Source: an uncultured Gammaproteobacteria bacterium
Lineage (GTDB): Bacteria > Pseudomonadota > Gammaproteobacteria > GCA-001735895
Assembly: GCA_913061315.1 (NCBI GenBank)
Contig: CAJXUC010000010.1
Span: 1 to 64,000 of the forward strand
DNA length: 64,000 nucleotides
Reading direction: 5' to 3'
A model generated the notes under the pieces. It made no database searches. It was not told the DNA's origin and was given only the letters and a program-made list of their open reading frames with translations. The translations under genes were made by a program, and so were the position numbers. Shown here piece after piece: positions 9,158-19,007 of the stretch (its first letter is position 1; each line of letters starts with the position of its first letter).

Positions 9158-9280
9158 ATGATGGATTTCTTTGATGATGATCTCGCAAAAACTAACTTTT
9201 TAAAGGCTAAGGTAATTATTCGAAGTTTAAATGGTCAGCCAAAAGCTAAAATAATGATCTACTGCTCACTATTGGCTTAG
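9158..9280 (+). CDS. Possible 40-residue ORF or remnant after the deaminase gene
   Basis: An ORF begins with ATGATG directly after the stop of the 8-oxoguanine deaminase gene and runs 40 codons to TAG. The start region is acidic (FFDDD) and the rest mixed. No family was recognised. The abutting stop/start would allow translational coupling, but an ORF of this size can arise by chance. Confidence 0.2.
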   Translation: MMDFFDDDLAKTNFLKAKVIIRSLNGQPKAKIMIYCSLLA

Positions 9281-9393
9281 GCAATGTATTGGATAAAATT
9301 ATTAGATGCTTTAGATTAAGCTTATAATTAACAATAATATTTATAGTATAATTCTGAAAAATTTAAATAAATTAACCTAACCTATTGAAATAT

Positions 9394-9627
9394 ATGAATA
9401 TTGACCAACTTTTTGAACAAAGCTTGCAGTTGCTCGGTCTCGGGATGGGGTCTGTTTTTGTCATATTAACGCTGTTGATTGGTATTATTTCGGTTATTTC
9501 GAAACTGGTACCTGAAGAAAAATTTGTTGATCCATCGGGAAAAGCGCCTGCACCTGCATCGCTAGCCGAAAATACTCAACACATTGCCGCTATTCAAGCC
9601 GCTGTTCATCAGTTTAAAAAACAATAG
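9394..9627 (+). CDS. oadG: Oxaloacetate decarboxylase gamma subunit
   Basis: Small membrane subunit that anchors the biotin-carrying alpha subunit to the beta sodium channel. A single membrane helix (about residues 15-36) is followed by a short charged and Pro/Ala-rich cytoplasmic tail. The ATG at 9394 is preferred; a TTG nine bases upstream would add three residues and neither has a strong Shine-Dalgarno. The protein is 77 residues, usual for OadG. First gene of oadGAB. Confidence 0.88.
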   Translation: MNIDQLFEQSLQLLGLGMGSVFVILTLLIGIISVISKLVPEEKFVDPSGKAPAPASLAENTQHIAAIQAAVHQFKKQ

Positions 9628-9753
9628 TTTCGGCGTTATCTATTTCGATACGTCTTAGCTAATAGATTCAGATTAATAGACCCAATCAGCCTAACTCATC
9701 AATAAATGTCTAGTTTAGTTAATAAAGCATGCAACTTTCCAGGTACTCAATTC

Positions 9754-11526
9754 ATGGCTAATCCACTTTTGTTGACTGATGTCGTTTTGCGTGACGCGCA
9801 TCAATCGCTATTTGCAACCCGTCTCCGAATAGATGACATGCTGCCAATAGCAGCTGAACTCGATAAGATCGGCTACTGGTCATTAGAGACTTGGGGTGGC
9901 GCAACATTTGACGCATGTATTCGATTTTTGGGTGAAGATCCTTGGGAGCGTTTACGCAAGCTAAAGTTAGCTATGCCAAATACGCCAATGCAAATGCTAT
10001 TACGTGGCCAAAATGCCTTGGGATATCGCCACTACGCCGATGACGTTATTGAAAAATTCATCGAACGTTGCGCCATCAACGGCATGGATGTATTTCGTAT
10101 TTTTGATGCGATGAATGATATGCGTAACCTTGAGACGGCGATCAAAGCCACTGTCAAAACCGGCAAACATGCGCAGGGTGCGATTTCTTACACTATAAGC
10201 CCAGTACACAACAATGACCTCTGGGTTGATATGGCAAAACGTTTAGAAGATATGGGTTGTCATTCGATTTGTATTAAGGACATGGCCGGGCTGTTGAAAC
10301 CTTATGTTGCTGAAGAGCTTGTTAGTCGCATCAAAGAAACCTGCAGTATTCCGCTCTCCATGCATTGCCACGCCACGACTGGATTATCGACAGCAACTTA
10401 TTTAAAGGCGATCGAAGCGGGTATCGACATGCTCGATACTTCAATTTCATCAATGAGTTTAACTTATGGGCACTCCGCAACAGAAACGTTTGTTTCTATT
10501 CTCGAAGATACCGAACGGGCCACGGGCCTGGACCTTAATTCACTAGAAAAAATCTCGTTATACTTTCGTGATGTGCGTAAAAAGTATGCGGCTTTTGAAG
10601 GATCACTTAAGGGCGTTGATCCCCGAATTTTGACGGCACAGGTGCCTGGTGGAATGCTGACTAACCTTGAAGGCCAATTGCGCGATCAAAACGCTTTGGA
10701 TCGTTTCGATGAAGTTTTAATTGAGATTCCGAAAGTTCGCAAGGATTTGGGTTATGTCCCGTTAGTCACGCCAACTTCTCAAATTGTGGGAACTCAGTCA
10801 GTCATCAATGTTCTCAGTGGCGAACGATACAAGTCAATTAGCAAGGAAACAGCCGGTTTATTAAGGGGTGAATATGGCGCAACATCGGCACCTGTTGATA
10901 AAGCATTACAACAACGAGTGCTAAATGGCGCTGAGCCAATCACCTGTCGTCCGGCTGACTTACTGGCCCCAGAAATGGATCGTTTAACTGAGGAGCTGAA
11001 AAGTTTGGCTCAGTCAGATGATATTAAACTGGCAGAAAATGAAATTGATGATGTGTTGATTTACGCCTTATTCCAACAAGTTGGTATTAACTTCCTAAAG
11101 AATCGGGATAATCCTGGCGCGTTTGAACCTGCACCGGGTAATGAGCCTTTAGCGCTCGAAATAGCTGCTGCTCCCGCTGCGTCAACGTCTGATTTTGCTG
11201 CCGAAAGCTATAAAGTCAGTGTTAACGGAACACAATATGATGTTGTGGTGGGCCCGGGTAATAGTGACATTAACCAAATTATAGCGGCTACACCGGCTGC
11301 AACGCAGGCAGAGGGCACTGCAATCAAATCTCCGTTGGCAGGCAGTGTTATCGAGAGCTTGGTTTCAGTGGGCCAAAAAATTAATGAGGGTGATCCGGTA
11401 ATGATTATTGAAGCAATGAAAATGGAAACTGAAGTTCGAAGTCAATGCAGCGGTTTAGTGCAATCGATAAGTGTTAATAAAGGTGATGCCCTTCAGGCAG
11501 AGCAAACTCTCATGATGGTGGGCTAA
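9754..11526 (+). CDS. oadA: Oxaloacetate decarboxylase alpha subunit (biotin carboxyltransferase)
   Basis: Transfers the carboxyl of oxaloacetate to biotin, giving pyruvate; carboxybiotin is then decarboxylated at OadB to pump sodium out. The carboxyltransferase domain opens with [17 protein letters not shown] and includes the metal site [11 protein letters not shown]. An Ala/Pro linker leads to the C-terminal biotinyl domain with the lysine in EAMKMETEV. The ATG at 9754 fits the N-terminus of known OadA proteins (590 residues); an in-frame ATG at 9706 would add 16 residues of unlike sequence. The beta gene follows after 2 nt. Confidence 0.94.
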   Translation: MANPLLLTDVVLRDAHQSLFATRLRIDDMLPIAAELDKIGYWSLETWGGATFDACIRFLGEDPWERLRKLKLAMPNTPMQMLLRGQNALGYRHYADDVIEKFIERCAINGMDVFRIFDAMNDMRNLETAIKATVKTGKHAQGAISYTISPVHNNDLWVDMAKRLEDMGCHSICIKDMAGLLKPYVAEELVSRIKETCSIPLSMHCHATTGLSTATYLKAIEAGIDMLDTSISSMSLTYGHSATETFVSILEDTERATGLDLNSLEKISLYFRDVRKKYAAFEGSLKGVDPRILTAQVPGGMLTNLEGQLRDQNALDRFDEVLIEIPKVRKDLGYVPLVTPTSQIVGTQSVINVLSGERYKSISKETAGLLRGEYGATSAPVDKALQQRVLNGAEPITCRPADLLAPEMDRLTEELKSLAQSDDIKLAENEIDDVLIYALFQQVGINFLKNRDNPGAFEPAPGNEPLALEIAAAPAASTSDFAAESYKVSVNGTQYDVVVGPGNSDINQIIAATPAATQAEGTAIKSPLAGSVIESLVSVGQKINEGDPVMIIEAMKMETEVRSQCSGLVQSISVNKGDALQAEQTLMMVG

Positions 11527-11528
11527 CA

Positions 11529-12662
11529 GTGGAGCAAGGTTTAATACAACTCTGGGCGTCAACGGGCATAGCTAACTTCACGATTGGTTCGGTGGTTATG
11601 ATTATCATCAGTTCATTGCTAATTTACCTAGCCATTGCGAAAGGCTTTGAACCGCTACTGTTACTGCCAATCGGCTTTGGTGGTGTTCTTGCTAATATTC
11701 CAATTGCCGAAATTGCTGGCCCCGAAGGCTTGCTGGGTATTCTGTATCACTCGGGTATCGAAACGGGTGTGTTCCCACTATTGATCTTTATGGGGGTCGG
11801 CGCCATGACTGATTTTGGTCCATTGCTGGCTCGACCTAGCTTGATGATTCTGGGTGCTGCGGCCCAGTTTGGTATATTTGTTACCTTGTTTGGTGCGATT
11901 GCAATGAATATGATTCCAGGTATGGAATTTTCCATGGCTGATGCGGCTGCGATTGCTATCATTGGGGGTGCGGATGGTCCAACGGCAATCTATGTCGCGT
12001 CCCGTCTGGCACCTGATCTGCTGGGTGCTATTGCTGTGGCTGCCTATTCCTATATGGCATTGGTGCCTATTATTCAGCCACCGATTATGAAATTACTCAC
12101 CACAGAGAAAGAGCGAGCCACAAAAATGTCAGTTTTACGGCATGTCAGTAAGCTCGAAAAAATTCTATTTCCGCTGACTTTGTTACTGATCACAATTTTA
12201 TTATTGCCGTCGGCAACGCCGCTAGTCGGCATGCTTTGCTTTGGTAACTTGTTGAAAGAATGTGGTGTGGTGGATCGCCTAAGTAAAACAGCTCAAGGTG
12301 AGTTGATTAATATTGTCACCATCTTTTTAGGTCTGGCGGTTGGTTCCAAGTTGGCCGCTGATAAGTTTCTTAATATTGAAACCATCGGCATATTAGTACT
12401 GGGTATGGTTGCCTTCTCGATTGGAACGGCGGCAGGATTACTGATGGGTAAGGTAATGTATCGAATGACGGGCGGTGCAGTTAATCCATTAATTGGGTCG
12501 GCGGGTGTCTCTGCAGTACCCATGGCGGCCCGAGTTGCTAATAAAGTTGGATTAGAAGCAAACCCACAAAACTTTTTACTCATGCATGCAATGGGCCCAA
12601 ACGTGGCGGGAGTGATCGGTTCAGCGGTTGCTGCAGGCGTTTTATTAGCCATTGTAGGCTAA
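11529..12662 (+). CDS. oadB: Oxaloacetate decarboxylase beta subunit (sodium channel)
   Basis: Integral membrane subunit where carboxybiotin is decarboxylated and two sodium ions are exported. The 377-residue protein is almost wholly hydrophobic. The conserved re-entrant stretch [12 protein letters not shown] carries Asp149, probably the family's sodium-binding aspartate; a second conserved stretch is [15 protein letters not shown] at the C-terminus. It starts with GTG 2 nt after oadA. A sodium pump of this type fits a marine organism. Confidence 0.94.
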   Translation: MEQGLIQLWASTGIANFTIGSVVMIIISSLLIYLAIAKGFEPLLLLPIGFGGVLANIPIAEIAGPEGLLGILYHSGIETGVFPLLIFMGVGAMTDFGPLLARPSLMILGAAAQFGIFVTLFGAIAMNMIPGMEFSMADAAAIAIIGGADGPTAIYVASRLAPDLLGAIAVAAYSYMALVPIIQPPIMKLLTTEKERATKMSVLRHVSKLEKILFPLTLLLITILLLPSATPLVGMLCFGNLLKECGVVDRLSKTAQGELINIVTIFLGLAVGSKLAADKFLNIETIGILVLGMVAFSIGTAAGLLMGKVMYRMTGGAVNPLIGSAGVSAVPMAARVANKVGLEANPQNFLLMHAMGPNVAGVIGSAVAAGVLLAIVG

Positions 12663-12750
12663 CCGACTTAAACCGTAGGTTGAGCAATTACTGGGGTAAT
12701 ACAAGATTCTAGCGGAAGACTCATATTAAGAAGTTAATAGCTTGATATAA

Positions 12751-12786
12751 CAAACAACAATCAAAATTTGATTCGATTGTTGTTTG
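12751..12786. terminator. Bidirectional terminator-like hairpin between oadB and the ArsR-type regulator
   Basis: CAAACAACAATC (12751-12762) is perfectly complementary to GATTGTTGTTTG (12775-12786), a 12-bp stem with a 12-nt loop. It lies between two convergent genes ending at 12662 and 12810. The stem is A/T-rich and lacks a clean T-tract, but its placement and perfection support a shared terminator. Confidence 0.6.
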
Positions 12787-12809
12787 CAGGTTTTGGTATG
12801 GTTTTCCTT

Positions 12810-13802
12810 TTATGGGCTTCTTTTTTCTGCAACTGTATTAGAGGGGTTAATACTCGCAATGTTGCTTTGCTTTTGGGCGTGCCAAATCTTAACGGTCAAG
12901 GGATCACCGACTAATTGCTGGGTGTCTAGGCTCGCTGTCAAACCTGCAGCCTCAAAACAGTTGAGAATTTCATCGTCAGAAAACCCCAGCCTGAAGTGTT
13001 TATAGTCATTTCGCAAATATTCTTCAGTGTGTGCAGCAAAATCGACGATGATCAATCGACCATGGGTGCGTAATACCCGACTAGCCTCTAGTATGACGTC
13101 AATTGGATTGTCACTATAGTGCAACACTAAGTTTAGGATGGCTAAGTCGGTGCAAGCGTCGTCCATTGGTAACTGATACATGTCACCCTTTCGCACATGA
13201 ATATGGGCGAGCCCTGCTTGTTCGATATTGCTACGAGCGATGGCCAACATACCGCTGTTTAAATCGACACCAATGCCGTGTGAAATCCGGTCTGATAATA
13301 TTTCAAGCACACGTCCAGTGCCTGTTCCTATATCGAGTAAGTCACCAATCGACTGATCGCCAATCACGTCTAAAAGCCGCGCATCTAGTTGTTGTTCGGG
13401 TACATGAAGCGCTCGAATACTGTTCCAGCTGTGGGCAACCTGCTGGAAATAGTCTTGTGCCTTTTTAGCTCGGCTATCCCGTACTTGGTTGAGACGCGAC
13501 ATATCTCGAATCAATAAGGTGTCAGTTTCTGGAATCAGAGTTATCAATGCGTGAGCCAGACTAGAACTTGAATCTTGGTCTGAAATCCGAAAGTACACTT
13601 GTGCTCCCTCAGGCAAACGTTCTAACAACCCAGCTTCAACCATTAGTTTCAAGTGTCGAGAGACGCGAGGTTGACTTTGTCCTAATATCTGAACTAATTC
13701 GGAAACACTGAGTTCCCCTCGAGAGCAAAGGGTTAAGATTCGCAGCCGTGTATGTTCACCCGCTGCGCGCAAGCCTGATAATAAAGTGTCTAAGTTATGC
13801 AT
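12810..13802 (-). CDS. ArsR-family regulator fused to a SAM-dependent methyltransferase domain (SahR-like)
   Basis: Two domains in 330 residues. Residues about 10-80 form an ArsR winged helix (ELSVSELVQILGQSQPRVSRHLKLMVEAGLLERL). Residues about 135-310 form a class I methyltransferase fold with the SAM-binding GDLLDIGTGTGRVLEIL. No ArsR-type metal cysteine pair is seen in the helix. Such fusions include SahR, a regulator of SAH and methionine metabolism in Proteobacteria. Divergence from a homocysteine methyltransferase, with a palindrome between, supports a methyl-cycle repressor that may sense SAM or SAH through the methyltransferase fold; this is inference. Confidence 0.82.
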   Translation of the reverse strand: MHNLDTLLSGLRAAGEHTRLRILTLCSRGELSVSELVQILGQSQPRVSRHLKLMVEAGLLERLPEGAQVYFRISDQDSSSSLAHALITLIPETDTLLIRDMSRLNQVRDSRAKKAQDYFQQVAHSWNSIRALHVPEQQLDARLLDVIGDQSIGDLLDIGTGTGRVLEILSDRISHGIGVDLNSGMLAIARSNIEQAGLAHIHVRKGDMYQLPMDDACTDLAILNLVLHYSDNPIDVILEASRVLRTHGRLIIVDFAAHTEEYLRNDYKHFRLGFSDDEILNCFEAAGLTASLDTQQLVGDPLTVKIWHAQKQSNIASINPSNTVAEKRSP

Positions 13803-13817
13803 TCTTTTATTTACACT

Positions 13818-13837
13818 ATATAAAGATATGTTTATAT
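13818..13837. promoter_or_regulatory. 20-bp palindrome, candidate operator of the ArsR/methyltransferase regulator
   Basis: ATATAAA-GATATG-TTTATAT: perfect 7-bp inverted arms around a 6-bp centre, starting 16 bp upstream of the regulator start codon and about 90 bp upstream of the homocysteine methyltransferase start. An operator here could control both divergent genes. The arms are pure A/T, so chance occurrence is possible. Confidence 0.5.
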
Positions 13838-13924
13838 TTGCATTCGGTAGGTCTTATTGCAACATATACTGATCGACATCATTATAAAAAACCCATCCAT
13901 TACTCAATAAAACTGGAAAACGAA

Positions 13925-14956
13925 TTGAATAATCTATTTGAAACAATGTTGGCGGAAAACCAGACCCTTTTAGCTGATGGCGCAACTGGCACTAACTTAT
14001 TTGCCTTAGGCCTACAAAGTGGTGACGCTCCTGAGCTGTGGAACACGGAAGAGCCACAAAAAGTTGCGTTCCATTATCGAGGTTTTATTGATGCGGGTTC
14101 TGATATTGTTTTAACGAATACCTTTGGTGGAACTCGCTATCGCCTAAAACTTCACAAAGCTCAAGAACGCGTTGCTGAGCTCAATATTGCCGCAGTGTCG
14201 ATTCTCAAAGAACAAATCATAGATTCTGGCCGAACAGTCGCAATCGCGGGTTCAATTGGCCCAACGGGTGAAATTTTAGCGCCTTTGGGTGAGATGATTC
14301 CAGAAGAGGCCGTTGCTGCCTTTGCCGAACAAGCATTAGCACTCAAAGAAGGTGGAGCTGATGTACTGTGGATTGAAACCATGTCATCGCAGGAAGAAGT
14401 TGAGCTCGCCGTTGAAGGTGCGTCACAGGCAGGTTTACCTATCGTTTTTACGATGAGCTTCGATACCAATGGCCGAACAATGATGGGCGTTGGCGCGGCT
14501 GATATGATGAATTTACATCATAGAGTAAAACCTCATGCTCACGCTTGTGGTACTAACTGTGGTGTGGGTGCATCTGAAGTGGTGGCTGCAGTATTGAATA
14601 TGAAAGCCACGGCTGTCGAGGGTACTGATCCGGTGATCGTGGCGAAAGCTAACTGTGGTATACCTGAATTCGTCAATGGAAAAATAGTCTATAACGGAAC
14701 CCCAGAAATAATGGCTAATTACGCCATCATGGCGCGTAATGCTGGTGCCAGAATTATTGGCGGCTGTTGTGGTACTTCTCCTGAGCACGTGCTAGCAATG
14801 CGTCAGGCGTTAGACAGTAATCCTATCTCTGTGGCTCCCACGTTGGATGAAATTTTAGACTTGCTGGGTGATGTTAGTGAGGGCGCTAAAGCACAGTCGC
14901 GGGGAGAACATGCAGTAAAAGTTAGGGTAGCCAGTGGAAAACGGCGACGTAAATAA
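13925..14956 (+). CDS. bmt: Betaine-homocysteine S-methyltransferase family protein
   Basis: Zinc enzyme transferring a methyl group, probably from glycine betaine, to homocysteine to give methionine and dimethylglycine. It begins LADGATGTNLFALGLQSGDAPELWN, typical of the bacterial Bmt group, and carries the zinc cysteines in CGTNCGVG and GGCCGTSPEH. TTG at 13925 (preceded by TGGAAAA) gives the usual N-terminal length; ATG at 13946 is the alternative, and the open frame to 13748 overlaps the divergent regulator and is not credible. About 343 residues. Regulation by the adjacent ArsR/methyltransferase protein is likely. Confidence 0.88.
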   Translation: MNNLFETMLAENQTLLADGATGTNLFALGLQSGDAPELWNTEEPQKVAFHYRGFIDAGSDIVLTNTFGGTRYRLKLHKAQERVAELNIAAVSILKEQIIDSGRTVAIAGSIGPTGEILAPLGEMIPEEAVAAFAEQALALKEGGADVLWIETMSSQEEVELAVEGASQAGLPIVFTMSFDTNGRTMMGVGAADMMNLHHRVKPHAHACGTNCGVGASEVVAAVLNMKATAVEGTDPVIVAKANCGIPEFVNGKIVYNGTPEIMANYAIMARNAGARIIGGCCGTSPEHVLAMRQALDSNPISVAPTLDEILDLLGDVSEGAKAQSRGEHAVKVRVASGKRRRK

Positions 14957-15970
14957 TATGAAGTAAGGAAGGTAATTTAAGTATTCTGTGAAATAACAAT
15001 CATGGCAATTAACCCTTAAGGGGGTAAGCGACCGTAACTGGTAGGTTAGGACCTATGTGCATAGACAATCTTTAGGTTTCCAAAGGCCAGCCTTTGTAGC
15101 GTTCTCTGTATCGCTTCTGGTTTTAAGTAAAGTAGGCAACCCTCTTTCCTCGCAACTCAGCACAAAGAGGCCCCGAGGGGTTATCTGGCCTAACTGTAAC
15201 CAAATAGTACCCGCACAGTTTACCAAAAGAGCTCAACTCAAAGTAGCCCTGGTTCAACACTCAACCCTTATATGCATAGGTGTTGCAATAGATGATTAAC
15301 ACTTGGTCATAACTATACATCCGATTGCCCAGCAAGCTGTGTATAACTTGCCAGTTCGGTAGCAGTTCGGTTAACCATTATCGAACTGAATCGCTCTTAG
15401 AGGCCGTTATGAAACAATTTTAAAACAGGTTGGTTAGTTCGGTTAACGTTCGTGCCATCTTTAGGGTGGTGCAATATTTGACTGCCTGTAGTTGTCACTT
15501 CAGTAGGGTCATCACGAGGGTTCAACTCGGCCCAATAGATATCCGTTGAGATCAGTGGAAGGAATAACTACTGGGAGCTACTGGCTGAGGACTGTAGGAG
15601 CCATGGACTGAACTAATGACCCATGAGAGCTGGTCTGTAGACGGTAGGTGTAACATGATAGACCTACTCAGAGAGATAACCATGATTGATACAGTTCAGG
15701 TCTCTATCTTTAAAAGCCTATAGGTTAACTGGAAGTAGTAACTGATTGATATAAATAAGAAATAAACTATGGTGAAGGTCTTAAAGTTATCAGCTATGAT
15801 TGTTATTTTTTTATGCCATACTATGACCCTATCGCTAAATTTGATAAATTGATTTTACTTATGAGACTCGAGAGAAAGTCAATTTGAGTTGATAACCGGC
15901 GAAGGAAATATTCGAGATAAATTTAATTATTGCGACCATATTGCCGTAAGACTAAAAGCAGGTACCAAAG
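14957..15970. other. 1-kb gene-poor stretch
   Basis: No convincing gene. The only frame above 60 codons (15057-15299, plus) has no recognisable domain. Short repeats are present: AGTTCGGT at 15353, 15364 and 15436, the last two extended to AGTTCGGTTAAC. A minus-strand frame of about 50 codons near 15400-15550 is open but unrecognised. With the degraded dddP region on the other side of the DMFase-like gene, this looks like decayed or recombined DNA. Confidence 0.5.
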
Positions 15971-18226
15971 ATGACGCAGAATCAAGTATTTGGATACGCC
16001 GACCGTCTCCACATCAATCCAGGGCAGACCATCAACTTTCATGTTAGCAGTGAGGGTGATGAATCCTTCAGCGCTTCGCTTGTCCGAATCGTCAATGGTT
16101 GTGTGGATGGCGAGAGTAACACCTATCAGGAAATCCCTATTCCGTCAGATTTCGAAGCTGAATACACTGGACGCCAGAAGGCGGTTTATGCTGGGTCATA
16201 TGCTGAAATTGACTTGACCAACGGTTTCGCGAATGAAGATGCACATACTGTTCAGCTTCATATATATCCGACAAAGCTGCAGGGTGGTGGCCGACAGACA
16301 ATTGTTTGCCTTGAAGGCAAGGACGGACAATCTATTGAAATTGGATTTGAAGATGCGCGCCTGTCAGCACGCCTGAACAGTTTGCAAGGCCAAACTGAAT
16401 TGAGCTTGTCAGAGCCTCTTACAGAAGAACGGTGGCACTTGCTGGCCCTCAGTTGGAGCACAAAACAGGGACCTGCAACGTTTCGATCCTGGTGTCTTGA
16501 AAATCAATTTCATCAGCCAACGCGGATGAAATATTGCGAAGATACTCAAGAATGCCACGCTCTGGATTTGGGCGATGATGCAGCTATCTATCTAGCCGCA
16601 ACCGTTACTGAGCCGGATCGTAACGGACAAAAGATTGTTAGAGATTGCTTTGATGGCAAGATTGACGCTCTTCGGATCGCCAGAGAGTTCCTGAGTAAAG
16701 ATAACGTAATTGCAGCAGCAGAGTTTGCGCCCAATCAGTCAATTCAGACGAGTTTGAGTGGCATTTTCAATTTTTCGACCTTGACGACAGTTTCTTTTTA
16801 CAATGAACTGAGCCATGAACAAAAGGGGACGTTCGTCAATCTGCCGCTTCTGGGGGTGAGAGGTGTTCGATGGGATGGATCCGTTCACAACTTTGAGGGT
16901 GCGTCGGATCATTACAGTGCGGTCCACTTTCACTCAGATGACCTTTATGATTGCGGATGGTCCTGCGACTTCAGCTTTGAAATTCCCGATGATCTGAAAT
17001 CAGGTTATTACGCCACCAAAATAGCCAATGGCGAAGGAGAGACGGACTATATCCCGTTTTTTGTTTCACCCCGAGCATCGGCCAAAATACGCGCGCCCAT
17101 TGCCCTGTGGTTGCCGACAATGACCTACCTTGCCTATTCTAACGACCGTATGTCCGACAACAGCGAAAAATACGGCTTTGATGTTGCCGGGTGGAACGGC
17201 CAGATCGAACCCGACATGGAAGGCTATGCCAAGTTGCTCGCTCATCCAGAATTTGGCGGCTCGATCTATGACTACCACGAGGATGGCTGTGGTCGGCATT
17301 TCTCTTCCTGGCTCAGACCCATGGTGAACATGCGACCGAAGTCATCTCTTTGGTGCCTGACGGCAGATACACTGATCATCAGTTGGCTGGAACATTTTGC
17401 GTTCGATTATGACATCATCACCGATCACATGGTGCATGAAGAGGGTGTGGAACTCTTAAACAAATACGCGACGGTTATCAGTGGAAACCACCCCGAGTAC
17501 GTCAGCAGTGAAATTCTGGATGCAGTATCTACCTATACCAATGACCTTGGTGGCCGATTTATCTATATGGGGGCTAACGGGTATTACTGGGTCACCGGTG
17601 TTGATTCAAATTACCCCGCCGCCGTTGAGGTCAGGCGAGGTGTTGGCGGCTCGGGTGCGTGGTTTTCCTATCCGGGAGAGCACTATTTGCAATCCACAGG
17701 ACAGTTGGGTGGTCTGTGGCGGCACGTGGGGCGGCCTCCGCAGGAAATATTCGGTGTTGGGACGCGTGGGATGGGTTTCCCCGGCAGTATCGGGTTTACC
17801 CGAAATCCCGAGTGGGATGACCCACGGGCTCAATTCTTAACCAAGGGAATCACCGAAGAGTGTCTTGGCGATTATGGCATCATGGGGAATGGTGCGGCGG
17901 GAGAAGAGATTGATGCGGTGGACTATGAGTTGGGCACACCTACTCATGCGTTGGTGATTGCAAGTTCCCGGAATCACCCACGCGGCATGATGATCGCAAG
18001 GGAGGATCTAAGATTTGTGATACCCGATGAATGGGTGCATTCACAAGTTCGCGCAGATATTACATTCTTTGAAACCGCTTCGGGCGGTGCGGTTCTGTCC
18101 TTATCTTCGATGACGTGGTGCGGCAGCCTTTCGCACAACAATTTTAACAACGGAATTAGTCAATTGACTGAAAATGCGGTGCGTCGATTTAGTAACCCAG
18201 AACCGTTCAGGCTCCCATCAATTTGA
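15971..18226 (+). CDS. N,N-dimethylformamidase large-subunit-like protein
   Basis: Resembles the large (beta) subunit of N,N-dimethylformamidase, which splits dimethylformamide to dimethylamine and formate. At 751 residues it is near the roughly 760 of the characterised enzyme. N-terminal beta-rich region (GYADRLHINPGQTINFHV), then a LamG/concanavalin-like part (residues about 80-210), then the catalytic half. The enzyme has a mononuclear iron held by two tyrosines and a glutamate; plausible counterparts are Tyr386/Tyr389 (MTYLAYSN), Tyr433/Tyr435 (SIYDYHEDG) and Glu509 (GNHPEY). No small-subunit gene is adjacent. The coding region looks richer in G+C than its neighbours, and it sits alone between gene-poor stretches, suggesting transfer. 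Substrate is unproven. Confidence 0.8.
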   Translation: MTQNQVFGYADRLHINPGQTINFHVSSEGDESFSASLVRIVNGCVDGESNTYQEIPIPSDFEAEYTGRQKAVYAGSYAEIDLTNGFANEDAHTVQLHIYPTKLQGGGRQTIVCLEGKDGQSIEIGFEDARLSARLNSLQGQTELSLSEPLTEERWHLLALSWSTKQGPATFRSWCLENQFHQPTRMKYCEDTQECHALDLGDDAAIYLAATVTEPDRNGQKIVRDCFDGKIDALRIAREFLSKDNVIAAAEFAPNQSIQTSLSGIFNFSTLTTVSFYNELSHEQKGTFVNLPLLGVRGVRWDGSVHNFEGASDHYSAVHFHSDDLYDCGWSCDFSFEIPDDLKSGYYATKIANGEGETDYIPFFVSPRASAKIRAPIALWLPTMTYLAYSNDRMSDNSEKYGFDVAGWNGQIEPDMEGYAKLLAHPEFGGSIYDYHEDGCGRHFSSWLRPMVNMRPKSSLWCLTADTLIISWLEHFAFDYDIITDHMVHEEGVELLNKYATVISGNHPEYVSSEILDAVSTYTNDLGGRFIYMGANGYYWVTGVDSNYPAAVEVRRGVGGSGAWFSYPGEHYLQSTGQLGGLWRHVGRPPQEIFGVGTRGMGFPGSIGFTRNPEWDDPRAQFLTKGITEECLGDYGIMGNGAAGEEIDAVDYELGTPTHALVIASSRNHPRGMMIAREDLRFVIPDEWVHSQVRADITFFETASGGAVLSLSSMTWCGSLSHNNFNNGISQLTENAVRRFSNPEPFRLPSI

Positions 18227-18363
18227 TTGTCCCAGTCTGTTTAATTATCCGCTTAGGGACATTAACAGACAATAATGGATTGAATTTAGTATTCGTCGTC
18301 AAGTATCCTGTTTGGAAAAATCGTAACCTCGACAAGAGGTCACGATCAATTCCTACTCGCTGG

Positions 18364-19007
18364 TTATCTAAAAAATGCCTCTTCAAATGAGAAGTGAGTC
18401 ATATTCTCAAGGGCATTGTTTATAACTAAAACTTGATTTTCTACTTTGACCCCATTATTTACAACAGCTTGATCCTGCATGTTGCCGCATTAAATCACCC
18501 CTGCTTTTGTAAATATTTCAGCATGTGCTTCGCATCGGTTACTAGATTCAAAATAGAAAAATGAAGCACTAGCGCGCAACTCGTCAATCAAAGGTAAATG
18601 GGCAGTTAAAAGCTCACAACTATGGAAGTCCCAAAGTACGACATAGCCTTCTGCTGACATGAAACAAGCACGAGCTGGATTATATCATGTCCACAATGGC
18701 CTGTTGGTTGAGTCTGTTGCTTAGCGAATATTAAGCGTATCAAATAGAAGTGTGCCGCCATAATCGCGGGCTATTAATTCAACACATAGTCGTTGCTATC
18801 GAAACGATCAGATAGTATCTAGATGGTTTATTTCTAGGCGTAAAGTTTTCATTCTTGAAATGTCAGCGCAGTGAGTCCTATCTCTACGCGGTCATTATCG
18901 TCGATTGAACCATCTGCTTTTAATGGAGTTGACGGTTTACATAACGGAATGCGAGTCGGGTCAAGTTTACGATTTAAACCATCAATGGATTAGGATGATT
19001 TAGACAT
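18364..19007 (-). pseudogene. dddP: Degraded dddP-like gene (M24/creatinase-type DMSP lyase) with internal deletion
   Basis: Reading the minus strand from ATG at 19007 (preceded by GAGG) gives pieces of DddP in order: NRKLDPTRIP, DGSIDDNDRVEIGLTALTFQE followed by TGA at the expected Trp (18851-18849), a frame change near 18845, then QRLCV, RDYGGTLLFDTLNIR, TAA at the expected Tyr, ATDSTN, NPARACFMSAEGY, LWDF and FFYFESSN. After a stop at 18490 the same frame resumes with VKVENQVLV and ENMTHFSFEEAF, matching the extreme C-terminus. The metal-binding core, some 230 codons, is missing. At least six stops plus a frameshift make it non-functional. Family assignment is from remembered DddP sequence. 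Confidence 0.82.

Noticed and set aside
13748..13924. Upstream extension of the homocysteine methyltransferase frame to an ATG at 13748
   Set aside because: It overlaps the divergent regulator and its palindrome, and the extra residues are not like the family; TTG 13925 or ATG 13946 gives the usual N-terminus.
15057..15299. 80-codon ORF in the gene-poor stretch
   Set aside because: No ribosome site, no recognisable domain, composition like translated non-coding DNA.
15864..16046. Short open frame overlapping the start of the DMFase-like gene, possible small-subunit remnant
   Set aside because: The peptide does not resemble what I remember of the small subunit, and about half of it overlaps the start of the large-subunit gene in another frame.
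18490..18660. 56-residue ORF as a real small gene, first thought to be a class III aminotransferase fragment
   Set aside because: Reading on both sides shows it continues as DddP sequence through stops and a frameshift, so it is part of the pseudogene.
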